Shown one piece after another: positions 14,258 through 21,146 of a DNA stretch of 55,402 nucleotides. Made by a program: the position numbers and the translations under genes. This DNA comes from Ruminococcaceae bacterium UBA6416 (lineage in GTDB: Bacteria; Bacillota; Clostridia; Oscillospirales; Acutalibacteraceae): contig DJPI01000055.1 in assembly GCA_002438505.1 (NCBI GenBank), positions 9,835-65,236 of the forward strand, given 5' to 3'. Each line of letters begins with the position of its first letter. The first letter of the stretch is position 1. A model generated the notes under the pieces. The model did no database searches and was not told the origin of the DNA. It saw only the letters and a list, made by a program, of their open reading frames with translations.

Positions 14258-14801
14258 AAATGAAATCCTCCTTTTCAAGTTTGGCTTTTAATGACTTTTT
14301 TGCCCTGTGTAAAAGTACAGATGTACCTTTCTTTGATTTTTTCAAAATTCTAGATATTTCTTCGATGCTGAAATCTTCAAAATAAAATAGTGTTAACACA
14401 TTTTTGTAGTCCGGGTTAATGCTGTTTAAAGCATCATGTACAGCTCTTTTTTCTTCGTCTTTTACATACAATTGCAGAAAATTTTCTTCTTCAATTTCGA
14501 TATTAAATATTTCATCAATAGAAAGTTCTCTACCTTGAGGGCTTTTGCGCAGCCAATCAATTGCAGTATTTCTTCCAATCGTATAAAGCCAGGTTTTAAA
14601 AGAAGCTGTACCTTTATTTTTAGGCTTTTTGAGTAAAAGTTTGACGAAAGTTTCTTCGGTAAGATCTTCTGCAACTGAAAAATTATTTACAATTGAATTG
14701 ATGTAATTCTGTAAACCTAATCTGTATTGAGAAACGATCTCTTCAAGAGCACTTTCATCACCTTCAAGAAAACGGTGGTAGCTACCGACACCATTATCCA
14801 T
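14244..14801 (-). CDS. ECF-subfamily RNA polymerase sigma factor
   Basis: A 185-residue sigma factor with region 2 (residues about 10-75: AEDLTEETFVKLL core-binding motif and SFKTWLYTIGRNTAIDWLRK melting/-10 helix) and region 4 (about 120-180: NVLTLFYFEDFSIEEISRIL, then KKSKKGTSVLLHRAKKSLK as recognition helix). The linker is short, as in ECF factors. The ATG at 14801 follows AAGGAGGAG at five bases. The downstream anti-sigma gene overlaps its end. ECF pairs sense envelope or extracellular signals and usually activate their own promoter. The leader has a GAAGAC/GTCTTC inverted repeat just upstream, but no clear ECF consensus was identified. AT-rich compared with neighbours, so possibly acquired. 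Confidence 0.88.
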   Translation of the reverse strand: MDNGVGSYHRFLEGDESALEEIVSQYRLGLQNYINSIVNNFSVAEDLTEETFVKLLLKKPKNKGTASFKTWLYTIGRNTAIDWLRKSPQGRELSIDEIFNIEIEEENFLQLYVKDEEKRAVHDALNSINPDYKNVLTLFYFEDFSIEEISRILKKSKKGTSVLLHRAKKSLKAKLEKEDFIYENR

Positions 14802-14939
14802 AGGCTCCTCCTTTCTGAAGACTGTCTTTAATGTCTTCACTTTTTACACGAAGATAAAGGTGAAATATTACACATACTGATAAAAAAATTATATTTATGT
14901 TTTAACATGCAATATTTCATTAAACAAAAAATGAAAACA

Positions 14940-14965
14940 CGGTGTAGCCATAATTGACTACACCG
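14940..14965 (-). terminator. Terminator of the small minus-strand unit
   Basis: CGGTGTAG and CTACACCG form a perfect 8-bp stem with a 10-nt loop. Read leftward it is followed by TGTTTTCATTTTTTG. A second, stronger hairpin lies just before it at 14979-15009 (TTAGCCAC/GTGGCTAA inside TACCG/CGGTA). Confidence 0.65.
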
Positions 14966-15035
14966 CATCTTTCACACATACCGTCCTTAGCCACACGTGG
15001 CTAACGGTACGCGGATTTTATTGTTAGAAATTTTA

Positions 15036-15110
15036 TTAAAAGATGATTCTTAAAATTGTTCTGAAAAAATGCTGATATAATTCACGGCAGAAACGGTAAA
15101 AGAGCAACAT
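15036..15110 (-). CDS. Candidate 24-residue peptide gene
   Basis: The reading frame starts MLLFYRFCRELYQHFF and ends RTILRIIF, a strongly hydrophobic and aromatic peptide with regularly spaced Arg, likely membrane-seeking and amphipathic. Support for a real gene comes from its surroundings: a promoter (TTGACT, 16 bp, TATACT) ends 26 bp upstream of GGAGG. That ribosome site lies 9 bases before the ATG. A long hairpin and an intrinsic terminator follow the stop. No family is recognised. Size, composition and the structured 3' region resemble type I toxins or signalling/leader peptides, but no antisense antitoxin promoter was found, so the function is open. Confidence 0.5.
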   Translation of the reverse strand: MLLFYRFCRELYQHFFRTILRIIF

Positions 15111-15142
15111 ATAATGCCACCTCCATCTTCTTTCTTAATTTC

Positions 15143-15170
15143 AGTATACAGCATTGTCAAAAAAAGTCAA
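15143..15170 (-). promoter_or_regulatory. Promoter of the 24-residue peptide gene
   Basis: Minus-strand TTGACT (15170-15165), a 16-bp spacer including a T-run, and TATACT (15148-15143). Confidence 0.65.
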
Positions 15171-15485
15171 CGATTTTTTTAAAAACCTTAACAAAATTAA
15201 AAAATCCCTTGTTTTTTCAGCACCCAAAAAGAAAGCTACGAAGCGTTGCCAACATGAAAACGAGCGTTTTTTGCCTTCAGGCATTAAAAAAGCTACAATT
15301 AAGTAAGCGGCAAAAAGCCGACTTTACTTGTTTATAATTGGATTATACAATTAACCTCAAAGACCTAATGTTCTCACTACGTACATAAATGTTGGTAGTT
15401 TTGCACAAAAAATTATGCACATCTTTATCAGTTTTAGCTAATAAATAGAAACGCGAAAAATCGCAGTTTTTTTTCAAAAAAAGGC

Positions 15486-15514
15486 TTGCATTTTGCAGAA
15501 TGTTGGTGTATTAT
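15486..15514 (+). promoter_or_regulatory. Promoter of candidate small RNA
   Basis: TTGCAT (15486-15491), a 17-bp spacer and TATTAT (15509-15514). Transcription would start near 15521. Confidence 0.7.
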
Positions 15515-15520
15515 ATGCTT

Positions 15521-15640
15521 GCAGTTGAGGCGAGTGAGAGCTCACTCAACAGCCTTAATAATTTTGACAGTTTCTATATCAATGTTTTCTTCGTATTTTC
15601 TCCTTTTTAAAAGCGCCCGGCTTCTCCCCGGGCGTTTTTA
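15521..15640 (+). ncRNA. Candidate orphan small RNA, about 120 nt
   Basis: Between a good promoter and a strong terminator lies about 120 bp with no plausible gene. The 5' part, GTTGAGGCGAGTGAGAGCTC and on, can fold in two exclusive ways (GAGTGA with TCACTC, or GTTGAG with CTCAAC). An A/T-rich single-stranded stretch then leads to the terminator. A switch-like hairpin, an unstructured middle and a terminator are typical of regulatory small RNAs. No known RNA family is recognised. Confidence 0.55.
15614..15639 (+). terminator. Terminator of the candidate small RNA
   Basis: CGCCCGG (15614-15620) and CCGGGCG (15628-15634) around CTTCTCC, followed by TTTTT. A strong intrinsic terminator. Confidence 0.85.
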
Positions 15641-15647
15641 ACTGCCT

Positions 15648-15680
15648 GTCGATATTCCGTTTTAGAATATCGACTTTTTT
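15648..15680 (+). terminator. Second, tandem terminator
   Basis: GTCGATATTC (15648-15657) and GAATATCGAC (15665-15674) form a perfect 10-bp stem followed by TTTTTT, only 8 bp after the first terminator. Together they insulate the PI-PLC gene. Confidence 0.85.
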
Positions 15681-15696
15681 GTTTATATTATTGCTA

Positions 15697-15726
15697 TTGA
15701 CTTTTATCGGAAATAAATGTTAAAAT
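15697..15726 (+). promoter_or_regulatory. Promoter of the PI-PLC-like gene
   Basis: TTGACT (15697-15702), an 18-bp spacer and TAAAAT (15721-15726), placed after the tandem terminators. Confidence 0.7.
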
Positions 15727-15788
15727 CAATTAAGCCGTTGCCGGAACAGAGTTTCCCCGGCGAATATTTTTAAAGAGAGGCGATTATC

Positions 15789-16877
15789 ATGAAAAAAACA
15801 TTGGCTTTAATTCTTGCTCTTTTCATTCTGAGCTTTTCGGTTCTGACCGTTTCCGCGGAGAACAGCGGAATAAACGGAAGCAACTGGCAAAGCGCCGTTG
15901 ACGGCTCGCTGCCGATTACGGCAATCAATATGCCCGGCACCCATGACAGCGCCGAACGCTATCTTTATTTCAGCAGCCGCGCGCGCACCCAGTCCCTTTC
16001 GGTTCTTCAGCAGCTTTACGCCGGAGTCAGATATCTTGATGTCCGCCTTGCGCTCAGCGGAAACAACATTCTTGCAATGCACAGCGTTTTGAACTGCAAA
16101 AAGCAGCTCGGCCTTTTTGCTCGGAATTTGACTGCAAATGACATTGTTTCCGACTGTGAAAAATTCCTTGAGCAAAACCCGGGCGAAACCATCCTTTTCC
16201 TTTTGAAGCACGAGGGAAGAGGAAACAGCAAAAAGCTTTTCACCCGCTTTTATGATGAGCTCATTGCCCCCTCACCCGAGCTCTGGTACACGGAAAACAG
16301 AATTCCCGTTCTTGATGAGGTCAGGGGAAAAATTGTTCTTCTGCGCGTTGCCGAGGCAGACGAATCACGCTTTGACAACAAAACCGCCGGCCTCAATTTT
16401 AAAACCTATCCTTACATAAGCTCAACAGAGATGAACAATTTTTGCTTCAGAAGCATTGACAGCCTTGACAAAAGGCTGCTCAGTGAGCCGGTCGGATATA
16501 TGCTTGTTCAGGATTCCCACAAAATTGAAGGCGAAAAGAAAACAGAAGTTATTGCAAACTTCTTTGCCGACAACCTCTCCGAAAACCATTTCAACATCTG
16601 CTGCACAAACGCCAACAACGTAAAGACTCCATATGCGAACGCAAAAAAGGTCAACGCCTTCCTTTCCTCATATGATTTCAAATCCGGCGGAGTTTATGGC
16701 ATTGTTGCAATGGATTTTGCCACTGCCGAGCTTTGCGAAAAAATCTATATGACGAACCTTCCAAACATGACGAACACGCCAAACACCGCAAATTCCATCG
16801 GATACGGCGAAAGCTTCGGCTTCCTCGGCGAGCTGATTTTCAAGCTGAATAACCTTTTCCTTAAACTTGAGTTCTAA
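15789..16877 (+). CDS. Secreted phosphatidylinositol-specific phospholipase C-like protein
   Basis: A 362-residue protein with a clear signal peptide (residues 1-23, cleavage after TVSA) and a PI-PLC X-domain TIM barrel. The two catalytic histidines are visible: His52 in NMPGTHDSAERY and His98 in LAMHSVLNC. RYLDVRLA supplies the Arg/Asp of the site, and GETILFLLKHE and VRGKIVLLR are later barrel strands. Bacterial PI-PLCs cleave phosphatidylinositol or GPI anchors to inositol 1,2-cyclic phosphate. Many related gut proteins have unproven substrates. The tail after about residue 330 is Asn/Thr-rich and ends in an amphipathic helix (LGELIFKLNNLFLKLEF) recalling the end of the LRR protein at 1-801 without its cysteines. 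It is monocistronic with its own promoter and terminator. Confidence 0.87.
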   Translation: MKKTLALILALFILSFSVLTVSAENSGINGSNWQSAVDGSLPITAINMPGTHDSAERYLYFSSRARTQSLSVLQQLYAGVRYLDVRLALSGNNILAMHSVLNCKKQLGLFARNLTANDIVSDCEKFLEQNPGETILFLLKHEGRGNSKKLFTRFYDELIAPSPELWYTENRIPVLDEVRGKIVLLRVAEADESRFDNKTAGLNFKTYPYISSTEMNNFCFRSIDSLDKRLLSEPVGYMLVQDSHKIEGEKKTEVIANFFADNLSENHFNICCTNANNVKTPYANAKKVNAFLSSYDFKSGGVYGIVAMDFATAELCEKIYMTNLPNMTNTPNTANSIGYGESFGFLGELIFKLNNLFLKLEF

Positions 16878-16900
16878 ACCGCCGCAGCGGACAAAAAGAA

Positions 16901-16931
16901 CCCGGGCTGTTCAAAACAGTCCGGGGCTTTT
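16901..16931 (+). terminator. Terminator of the PI-PLC-like gene
   Basis: CCCGGGCTGT and ACAGTCCGGGG form a nearly perfect stem around TCAAA, followed by CTTTTCTTTT. Confidence 0.8.
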
Positions 16932-16967
16932 CTTTTGACCGTCCGGTTAACCGGCGGTCATCTTTTT

Positions 16968-17405
16968 TTACTTCATCATGTCATGAAAGCCGATTTCATC
17001 AAGAAGAACGGTTCCGGCTTCTTCAAGAGCCTTGATTGCCGTGTCATTATCATTAACTCTGAGAATGACATAGGCTTTTTTTGTGTCGCGGGAAATAAAG
17101 GCATACATATATTCAACGTCAATGTGGGCGTTGGCAAGAACCCTCATCGGCTTTGCAAAGCCTCCGGGGACGTCGTCAATGCCAACCGCAATAACATTTG
17201 TGACGGAAACCGTGAAGCCCGCTTCCTTGAGAACCTTTTCCGTCTCCTGCGGCTTGTCAACAATAAGACGCAGGATTCCGAAATCTGTTGTGTCCGCAAT
17301 GGAAAGCGCGCGGATATCGACTCCGGCCTTTGCAATCGTTTCGGTAATTTCGGCAAGTCTGCCCTCCTTGTTTTCAACAAAGACGGAAATCTGTTTAATA
17401 AGCAT
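16968..17405 (-). CDS. Double ACT-domain protein
   Basis: A 145-residue protein made of two ACT domains: residues about 3-68 (IKQISVFVENKEGRLAEITE, then LSIADTTDFGILRLIVD) and about 72-140 (VIAVGIDDVPGGFAKPMRVL, then YVILRVND). ACT domains bind amino acids and regulate partner enzymes or transporters. A free-standing double-ACT protein next to phenylacetate-CoA ligase and iorAB is a recurrent arrangement, so it may sense an aromatic amino acid or its keto-acid for this pathway. That role is inference. The gene starts 22 bp after paaK ends and is the last of the operon. AAGGAGG precedes the ATG. Confidence 0.88.
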   Translation of the reverse strand: MLIKQISVFVENKEGRLAEITETIAKAGVDIRALSIADTTDFGILRLIVDKPQETEKVLKEAGFTVSVTNVIAVGIDDVPGGFAKPMRVLANAHIDVEYMYAFISRDTKKAYVILRVNDNDTAIKALEEAGTVLLDEIGFHDMMK

Positions 17406-17427
17406 CTTCTCTTCCTCCTTAAGTTAT

Positions 17428-18735
17428 TTAATATGTTACTTCTGTTCTGTTGTCAATAACGCGCTTTGCCTTGCCTTCCGAACGCGCAAGGCTGCCCGGT
17501 TCAAGAAGTCTGACCTTTGCGTGAACATTGAGCGTTGACTGGAGCGCACCCTCAATGCGCTTTTCGGTGTTTTCAAGCCCCTTGACGGTATCCGAAAACA
17601 TCTCCGGAAGCATTTCAACCTGAACCTCCATTGTGTCAAGATTGTTCTTCCTGTCAACAATGATGAGATAGTTCGCAGTGAGACCCAGCTCAAGCAGAAC
17701 GTGCTCAACCTGCGAGGGGAAAACATTGACGCCGCGGATGATGAGCATATCATCACTTCTGCCCTTGGGCTTGCTCATTCTGACGGTGGTTCTTCCGCAG
17801 GCGCATTTTTCGTGAGTGATGGCGGCAATGTCGCGCGTTCTGTATCTGATGAGCGGAAGCGCCTCTTTTCCGATGCAGGTGAAAACAAGCTCGCCGAACT
17901 CACCGTCCGGAAGAACCTCAAGCGTATCAGGGTCAACAACTTCCGGATAGAAATAATCCTCGCAGACGTGCAGACCGTTCTGACATTCGCAGTTATAAGC
18001 AACGCCGGGACCTGCAATTTCCGAAAGGCCATAAATGTCATACGCCTTGATGTCAAGCAGTTTTTCAATCTCTTTTCTCATATTGTCCGTCCAAGGCTCC
18101 GCGCCGAAAATTCCTGCGCGCAGCTTCAGTGATTTCGGGTCAATGCCCATGTCACGGACGGTTTCACCAATGAACATTGCATATGACGGTGTACAGCAGA
18201 GAATGTCCGAGCCGAAGTCCTGAAGAATTTGAACCTGCCTTTTTGTGTTTCCTGAGGAGACGGGAATTGTTGTTGCGCCCATGTACTCCGCGCCGTAATG
18301 CAGGCCGAGTCCTCCCGTGAAAAGGCCATAGCCGTATGAAACGTGAACCTTGTCGTTCTTTGTTGCACCGGCCGCTGTGAGCGCTCTTGCCGCGCCGTCC
18401 GACCAGATTTCAAGGTCATGCTTTGTATAGCCGACAACGGTCTGCTTTCCCGTTGTTCCGGAGGAGGCGTGGATCCTTTGAAGCTTTGAGGACGGAACGG
18501 CAAAAAGTCCGAACGGATAGTTATCTCTCAAATCCTGCTTGACCGTGAACGGAAGCTTTGTGATATCGTCTATTGAATGGATGTCCTCAGGCGAAACGCC
18601 GTGCTCGTCCAAAAGCTTTTTATAAAAAGGAACATTTTCATATGCGTTTTTGACCATTTTGATGAGCCTTGCGGATTGAAGTGCGTGGAGATAGTCCCTT
18701 GACGCGCACTCAATTTCAGGTTTGAAGATTCCCAT
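17428..18735 (-). CDS. paaK: Phenylacetate-CoA ligase family enzyme (first paralogue)
   Basis: A 435-residue adenylate-forming enzyme of the PaaK family. It activates aryl-acetates with ATP to the adenylate and then forms the CoA thioester. Visible landmarks are the N-terminal PFYKKLLDEHGV region, the P-loop RIHASSGTTGKQTVVGYT, the DIYGLSEIAGPG motif and the hinge SDDMLIIRGVNVFPSQVEHV before the C-terminal lid domain. It lies between iorB and the ACT gene. IOR makes indole-, phenyl- or hydroxyphenyl-acetyl-CoA, so this ligase could activate the matching free acids or, running in reverse, conserve ATP from the thioester. A second paralogue begins the cluster, suggesting different acyl preferences. 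Confidence 0.92.
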   Translation of the reverse strand: MGIFKPEIECASRDYLHALQSARLIKMVKNAYENVPFYKKLLDEHGVSPEDIHSIDDITKLPFTVKQDLRDNYPFGLFAVPSSKLQRIHASSGTTGKQTVVGYTKHDLEIWSDGAARALTAAGATKNDKVHVSYGYGLFTGGLGLHYGAEYMGATTIPVSSGNTKRQVQILQDFGSDILCCTPSYAMFIGETVRDMGIDPKSLKLRAGIFGAEPWTDNMRKEIEKLLDIKAYDIYGLSEIAGPGVAYNCECQNGLHVCEDYFYPEVVDPDTLEVLPDGEFGELVFTCIGKEALPLIRYRTRDIAAITHEKCACGRTTVRMSKPKGRSDDMLIIRGVNVFPSQVEHVLLELGLTANYLIIVDRKNNLDTMEVQVEMLPEMFSDTVKGLENTEKRIEGALQSTLNVHAKVRLLEPGSLARSEGKAKRVIDNRTEVTY

Positions 18736-18759
18736 TGTTTTTCACACTCCTTGTTCTGA

Positions 18760-19335
18760 TTATTCAGCGTCATATCCATAGCCGAACGCTTTAAGGTTTG
18801 CTTGAACGGTTTTCGGCGGAACAGACGATTCAACAATTTTTTCAAAGCTCTCTCTGTCAATTCCGAGGAAATGCACCGCCGCGCCGAGCAAAACAACATT
18901 TGCGCTTTTTGCGCTGCCGGCTTTCAGAGCAAGACCGAGCGCATCAACGGCAATGACCTTAATGTTGTTTTTTGAAAGCTTTTCAATAATGCTGTCCGGA
19001 TATTTCGCCTTGCCCATAATCACGGGCATTGGGTCAATTTTTTGCGTTCCGGTGATGAGCACTCCGCCTTTTTTGAGATACGGCAGCCATCTTGCGCTTT
19101 CAAGCTGTTCAAAGGAAAGGATGATGTCCGCCTCCCCCTTTTCAATAACGGAGGAAAAGACTCTGTCTCCGTATCGGACATAGGTCACAACGCTTCCGCC
19201 GCGCTGGCTCATTCCGTGAACCTCGCTGACCTTAACGTCATAGCCTTTTTCCGTGAAGTATTTTCCCATGAGCTTTGAGGCGAGCAGCGTTCCCTGGCCG
19301 CCGACTCCGACAATAAGAATGTTCTTTGTTTCCAT
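18760..19335 (-). CDS. iorB: Indolepyruvate:ferredoxin oxidoreductase beta subunit
   Basis: A 191-residue gamma-type subunit of the 2-oxoacid oxidoreductase superfamily. It starts ILIVGVGGQGTLLASKLMG, with the family's GxGGQG loop, followed by VSEVHGMSQRGGSVVTYVRYG. Together with IorA it decarboxylates aryl-pyruvates from transaminated Trp, Phe and Tyr to aryl-acetyl-CoA, reducing ferredoxin. Its ATG shares one base with the iorA stop codon (TAATG), so the subunits are translationally coupled and made in equal amounts. A longer open frame upstream overlaps iorA and is rejected. GGAGG lies just upstream within the iorA coding end. Confidence 0.95.
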   Translation of the reverse strand: METKNILIVGVGGQGTLLASKLMGKYFTEKGYDVKVSEVHGMSQRGGSVVTYVRYGDRVFSSVIEKGEADIILSFEQLESARWLPYLKKGGVLITGTQKIDPMPVIMGKAKYPDSIIEKLSKNNIKVIAVDALGLALKAGSAKSANVVLLGAAVHFLGIDRESFEKIVESSVPPKTVQANLKAFGYGYDAE

Positions 19336-21104
19336 TACTGCTCTCCTCCTTTTTCTATTGCGCCGAATTTGCAGGCCGCCGTGCAGACGCCGCAGCCAAC
19401 GCACTGGTTTTGGTCAATGAGTGCCGCGCTCTTTCCGTCAATGAACGTGTGCGAAAGAGCCGGACAGCCAACGGAAAGGCAGGCCTTGCAGCCGATGCAC
19501 TTTTCTTTGTTCACAACAAGCGGACGGCCGTGCTTGACCGTTTTGAGCAGAGCGCACGGACGGCGCGAGATGATGAGGGAAGGCTCCTTTTTTGAAAGCT
19601 CCTCTTTAACAACCTTCTTTGTTTCCGCAACATTGAACGGGTCAACAACGCGGACGGAATTGATTCCTATTGCACGGGCAAGCGCCTCAAGGTTGACCGC
19701 AACGGTCGGGTCGTTTCTGATTGTCAGGCCGTTCGCCGGATTGTTCTGGTGGCCGGTCATTCCGGTTATTGAGTTGTCAAGAACAATAACGGTTGAAATA
19801 CCCTTGTTATACGCAATGTCAATGAGTCCGGTGATTCCGGAGTGGATGAAGGTTGAGTCGCCGATAACGGCAACGCTTTTTGCGGCCTGCTCTTCACCCC
19901 TTGCGGTGTTGAAGCCGTGCAGTGCGCTGACCGAGGCACCCATGCAGACGCAGGAATCCATCATTGAAAGCGGAGCCTGAGCGCCGAGCGTGTAGCAGCC
20001 GATATCACCGCTGACATAAAGGGAAAGCCCCTTGAGCGCGTAATAAAGTCCCCTGTGCGGACAACCGGCGCAAAGCACGGGAGGACGCGGCGGAATTTCA
20101 TCGGGGAAGGAAAGTGCGTCTGCCTCTTCACCGAGGAGAGCTTTTTTGACCGTTGCCTGAGAAAACTCTCCAAGCACCGAGAAAAGGTTCTTTCCCTCAA
20201 CCTCAATGCCAAGCGTTTTGCAGTGGTTTTCAATTATCGGGTCAAGCTCCTCAATGACAACAACTCTTTCAACATTTTTTGAGAACTCTTTGATGAGCTT
20301 TACCGGCAGCGGATTGACCAGTCCGAGCTTGAGAAAGCTCGCCTTTTCGCCGAGTGCTTCACGGGCATAGGTGTATGCCGTTCCGGCGGCGATGACTCCA
20401 AGCTTTTTGTCAAAATATTCAATCGTGTTTACGCCCTTTTCAACCGCTTCGGTGTCCGCCCACTCGGTGAGCGCCTTTGTTCTTTTTTCAACTCTGACGT
20501 GAGCGCCCTTTGCCATTGCGGGCATCATGACGTTTTTCATAACGTCCTTTTTATATTCCTTAAGTTCCCTTTCCTCGCGTTCGGAAAGAGAAACAAGTGA
20601 GCGCGAATGGGAGACCCTTGTTGAAAGGCGGAGCAGAAACGGAGAATCAAACCTTTCAGAAAGCTCAAAGCCGAGCTTTGCAAAAAAAAGGCACTCGCTG
20701 CTGTCCGAAGGCTCAAGCATCGGCGTTTTTGACGCTATTGCGTGGTGGCGCGAGTCCTGCTCATTCTGAGAGGAATGCATTCCCGGGTCATCGGCAACGG
20801 CGCAGACCATTCCGCCGTTCACGCCGATATATGACGCGGTGTAAAGCGGATCGGCGGCAACATTGAGTCCAACGTGCTTCATTGCGCAAAAGCTTCTTGC
20901 GCCGCCAAGCGATGCGCCGAAAGCGGCCTCAAAAGCAACCTTTTCGTTCGGCGCCCATTCACAGTACATTTCGCTGTACTTTGCGGCGGCCTCGGTGATT
21001 TCGGTGCTGGGTGTTCCGGGATAGGCGGAAACAAAGCTCACACCGGCTTCAAAAAGTCCTCTTGCAACGGCCTCGTTGCCGAGGAGAAGAGTTTTCTTTT
21101 CCAT
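19335..21104 (-). CDS. iorA: Indolepyruvate:ferredoxin oxidoreductase alpha subunit
   Basis: A 589-residue catalytic subunit. The N-terminal half is the pyrimidine-binding domain of ketoacid oxidoreductases (FVSAYPGTPSTEITEAAA). The thiamine-diphosphate site lies in the second half, GDIGCYTLG followed by SVAVIGDSTFIHSGITGLID, and DNSITGMTGHQNNP. The C-terminus carries two 4Fe-4S clusters: KCIGCKACLSVGCPA (an expanded last spacing, typical of IorA) and QCVGCGVCTAACKFGA. The ATG at 21104 is chosen because GGAG lies 10 bases upstream; a TTG three codons earlier is too close to it. The ferredoxin gene at 22704-22874 is a natural electron acceptor. Confidence 0.96.
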   Translation of the reverse strand: MEKKTLLLGNEAVARGLFEAGVSFVSAYPGTPSTEITEAAAKYSEMYCEWAPNEKVAFEAAFGASLGGARSFCAMKHVGLNVAADPLYTASYIGVNGGMVCAVADDPGMHSSQNEQDSRHHAIASKTPMLEPSDSSECLFFAKLGFELSERFDSPFLLRLSTRVSHSRSLVSLSEREERELKEYKKDVMKNVMMPAMAKGAHVRVEKRTKALTEWADTEAVEKGVNTIEYFDKKLGVIAAGTAYTYAREALGEKASFLKLGLVNPLPVKLIKEFSKNVERVVVIEELDPIIENHCKTLGIEVEGKNLFSVLGEFSQATVKKALLGEEADALSFPDEIPPRPPVLCAGCPHRGLYYALKGLSLYVSGDIGCYTLGAQAPLSMMDSCVCMGASVSALHGFNTARGEEQAAKSVAVIGDSTFIHSGITGLIDIAYNKGISTVIVLDNSITGMTGHQNNPANGLTIRNDPTVAVNLEALARAIGINSVRVVDPFNVAETKKVVKEELSKKEPSLIISRRPCALLKTVKHGRPLVVNKEKCIGCKACLSVGCPALSHTFIDGKSAALIDQNQCVGCGVCTAACKFGAIEKGGEQ

Positions 21105-21146
21105 AAGTTTCAAACTCCTTGTTTTATTGAAAGTTTATCTGTTTTC

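Larger units (their letters stand above)
14802..15788. other. Gene-poor AT-rich kilobase between the ECF sigma and PI-PLC genes
   Basis: No protein gene over 30 codons is convincing here. The stretch holds a small minus-strand transcription unit (14940-15170), a middle block (about 15180-15480) with several short palindromes such as CGGCAAAAAGCCG but no clear function, a candidate small RNA (15486-15640), a second terminator and the PI-PLC promoter. Each is listed separately. Confidence 0.6.

Noticed and set aside
15141..15284. 48-codon minus-strand gene starting MPEGKKRSF
   Set aside because: No ribosome site precedes the ATG, and its end overlaps the promoter of the 24-residue peptide gene. 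Amino-acid composition looks like translated A/T-rich spacer.
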